DNA of 42,369 nt from Trichocoleus sp. FACHB-40. GTDB lineage: Bacteria > Cyanobacteriota > Cyanobacteriia > Cyanobacteriales > FACHB-T130. This document shows positions 41,357 to 42,369 of the stretch, in pieces. The translations under genes were made by a program, and so were the position numbers. Where the stretch lies: assembly GCF_014695915.1 (NCBI RefSeq), contig NZ_JACJPF010000121.1:1-42369 (forward strand), read 5' to 3'. The notes beneath the pieces are model-generated. The model was not told where the DNA came from and made no database searches. It saw only the letters and a program-made list of their open reading frames with translations. Positions within the stretch are counted from its first letter, which is position 1, and every line of letters starts with the position of its first letter.

Positions 41357-42271
41357 TTACCTAACTGTCTTTACTGGCTTCCAACTATCTAGGGATTGTC
41401 GAGTTGAGGTCAAATTTTGCAGATATTCTGTTAGTTGTACTTTTTGAGGCTCAAGCATTCCCCGAATTTCAGAAGCCTCTGCTTCCCTAGTTTCCCTCTG
41501 TCTCAGCAATTGCTCAAATTCATCTTGGAACCTTTTAATGTAGTCATTGATTTGTTTTTCTGCGCTTCGGAAATCTTCTGATATTTGTTTGTCAATGACT
41601 CGCTGTAGAAGTTCTCGATTTCTAGCCGCCTGTTCATCTATCTTAAGATAGATTAGCTCTGCTGTTTGACGTAAATCCACTTCATAATATTCAAGGTTAT
41701 CCTTATATTCGACATCAACGTGATAAACCTTATCCGACTTACAGCAACGACTCTCTCTTTTTTCTTCTCTTTTCGTGCGCGTAAATACTTCTTGCTGATA
41801 TTGAATTTGTGCATCGATTCCTGTAAATTCAAAATTGGGAAACTGAATCGGGTTGATATTCAGTTCCACTTGCAAGGCGTTTCCTAAATACTGAGACAGT
41901 TCATCTGATATTTCTTGAATATCATTTTGGATAACTTTTGCTAATTTTTCACGAATTTGTGTACCCTCTCTAACAAGTTCATCTTGAGTATCCAGCCACC
42001 AATTTTGAATATGTGGACTACAAAAATCGTTGATAGTAGTTTCAAGTTTTTTAGCCTCTTCCTTTGTCTTCAACAGAATCTTATAAGGATCTAAAGTTTG
42101 ATTCTCCTTTCTTGAATCGAAATCCGAGCTGTTCAAAGAATCAGGCATAGATTTCGTAATATTATTCAGTAGGGATTCTCCCGCTTTTACAACTCCTCTA
42201 AATATCTTTCCTAAATCTTTGCCAATGACAGGAATAAACTCTAGTAGTTTCCCTCCTAAGCTGTTGTGCAT
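41357..42271 (-). CDS. Helical protein like the C-terminal half of a dynamin-like GTPase
   Basis: The 304-residue protein lacks any GTP-binding motif. Residues 1-25 (LLEFIPVIGKDLGKIFRG) are hydrophobic and amphipathic, possibly a membrane-insertion loop. Residues 60-150 and 200-290 are long charged helices, with VDLRQTAELIYLKIDEQAAR and DFRSAEKQINDYIKRFQDEF resembling the stalk end of cyanobacterial dynamin-like proteins. Between them lies a short basic patch, KREEKRESRCCKSDKVYHVD. Full dynamin-like proteins are two to three times as long. ATG 42271 begins at the base next to the stop of an upstream gene, so the GTPase could be encoded by that gene, or this is a truncated copy. Assignment is moderate. 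Confidence 0.5.
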   Translation of the reverse strand: MHNSLGGKLLEFIPVIGKDLGKIFRGVVKAGESLLNNITKSMPDSLNSSDFDSRKENQTLDPYKILLKTKEEAKKLETTINDFCSPHIQNWWLDTQDELVREGTQIREKLAKVIQNDIQEISDELSQYLGNALQVELNINPIQFPNFEFTGIDAQIQYQQEVFTRTKREEKRESRCCKSDKVYHVDVEYKDNLEYYEVDLRQTAELIYLKIDEQAARNRELLQRVIDKQISEDFRSAEKQINDYIKRFQDEFEQLLRQRETREAEASEIRGMLEPQKVQLTEYLQNLTSTRQSLDSWKPVKTVR

Positions 42272-42369
42272 TTAAATTGTGATAAAAGCATTACCTTTGT
42301 TTTTGAGCTTTCGTCCCCACTTAATAACCAGCTCTCCTTCATTTAAAAGCCGATGTAATAAATACTCTA
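42272..42369 (-). CDS. 3' end of a gene cut by the window edge
   Basis: On the minus strand the frame ending in TAA at 42274-42272 reads, from the window edge, 31 residues ending RLLNEGELVIKWGRKLKNKG then NAFITI. It is open to the edge and the stop is directly followed by the ATG of the dynamin-like fragment. Adjacent genes that touch like this are usually co-transcribed. Product unknown; a GTPase partner would fit the neighbour. Confidence 0.45.
   Translation of the reverse strand, partial: EYLLHRLLNEGELVIKWGRKLKNKGNAFITI

Noticed and set aside
41256-41447. 63-codon plus-strand frame overlapping the dynamin-like gene end
   Set aside because: Starts in the octamer repeat, no ribosome site, and its second half is antisense to the real gene.
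1-42369. tRNA, rRNA or CRISPR array
   Set aside because: No cloverleaf with a TTCGA-type arm and no regularly spaced direct repeat of 25-40 bases was found by eye in the gaps.

Overview
The window comes from a cyanobacterium. It carries the allophycocyanin core operon, a Rubisco activase with a small-subunit-like tail, System II cytochrome c biogenesis genes, and very many copies of the HIP1 palindrome GCGATCGC and its extensions. The wealth of exopolysaccharide genes, decayed gene copies and long AT-rich spacers suggests a large, probably filamentous genome, but no marker here fixes the genus.

Positions 1-10,000 are mostly housekeeping. apcA-apcB-apcC (581-2045) is followed by ftsW (2253-3494) and ccdA-ccs1 (3582-5765), all on the plus strand. 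On the minus strand lie a PatA/PilG-type response regulator broken by two in-frame stop codons (7016-5862), queF, a small cysteine-motif protein, a phasin-like coiled-coil protein, the SRP RNA gene ffs (not a protein gene, about 8878-8785) and a YciI-like protein. A 2H phosphoesterase (LigT-like) follows on the plus strand.

Positions 10,067-38,675 are a cell-surface or secreted polysaccharide locus. It holds a WecG/TagA/CpsF glycosyltransferase, five GT4-type enzymes in all (one only a possible tail fragment), GT2 and GT14 enzymes, an AlgI-like O-acyltransferase overlapping an SGNH/AlgJ-like partner, a membrane-anchored GH74-like beta-propeller hydrolase, an ABC exporter, a WzxC-type flippase with a decayed duplicate, an O-antigen polymerase-like protein and a Wzz/GumC-type chain-length protein without a kinase domain. 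This is a Wzx/Wzy-type set; the initiating sugar-phosphate transferase and outer-membrane export protein are not in the window. Most of it, from 38,675 down to 15,406, reads in one direction on the minus strand.

The locus has been reshaped by duplication. A GT2-GT14 pair recurs, a GT2 tail of about 23 codons sits directly behind an FkbM methyltransferase as a recombination scar, and a flippase-GT4 pair occurs twice in tandem with the second flippase truncated and frameshifted. The FkbM gene itself has a single in-frame TAA. The AT-rich acyltransferase operon (12,676-15,218) differs in base composition from its neighbours.

Positions 39,613-42,369 hold rca on the minus strand, a small divergent ORF, a CGCAGAGG tandem repeat of a kind common in cyanobacteria, and a protein resembling the helical C-terminal part of a dynamin-like GTPase, preceded by the cut-off end of another gene. 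I saw no tRNA, rRNA, CRISPR array, complete insertion sequence or prophage.
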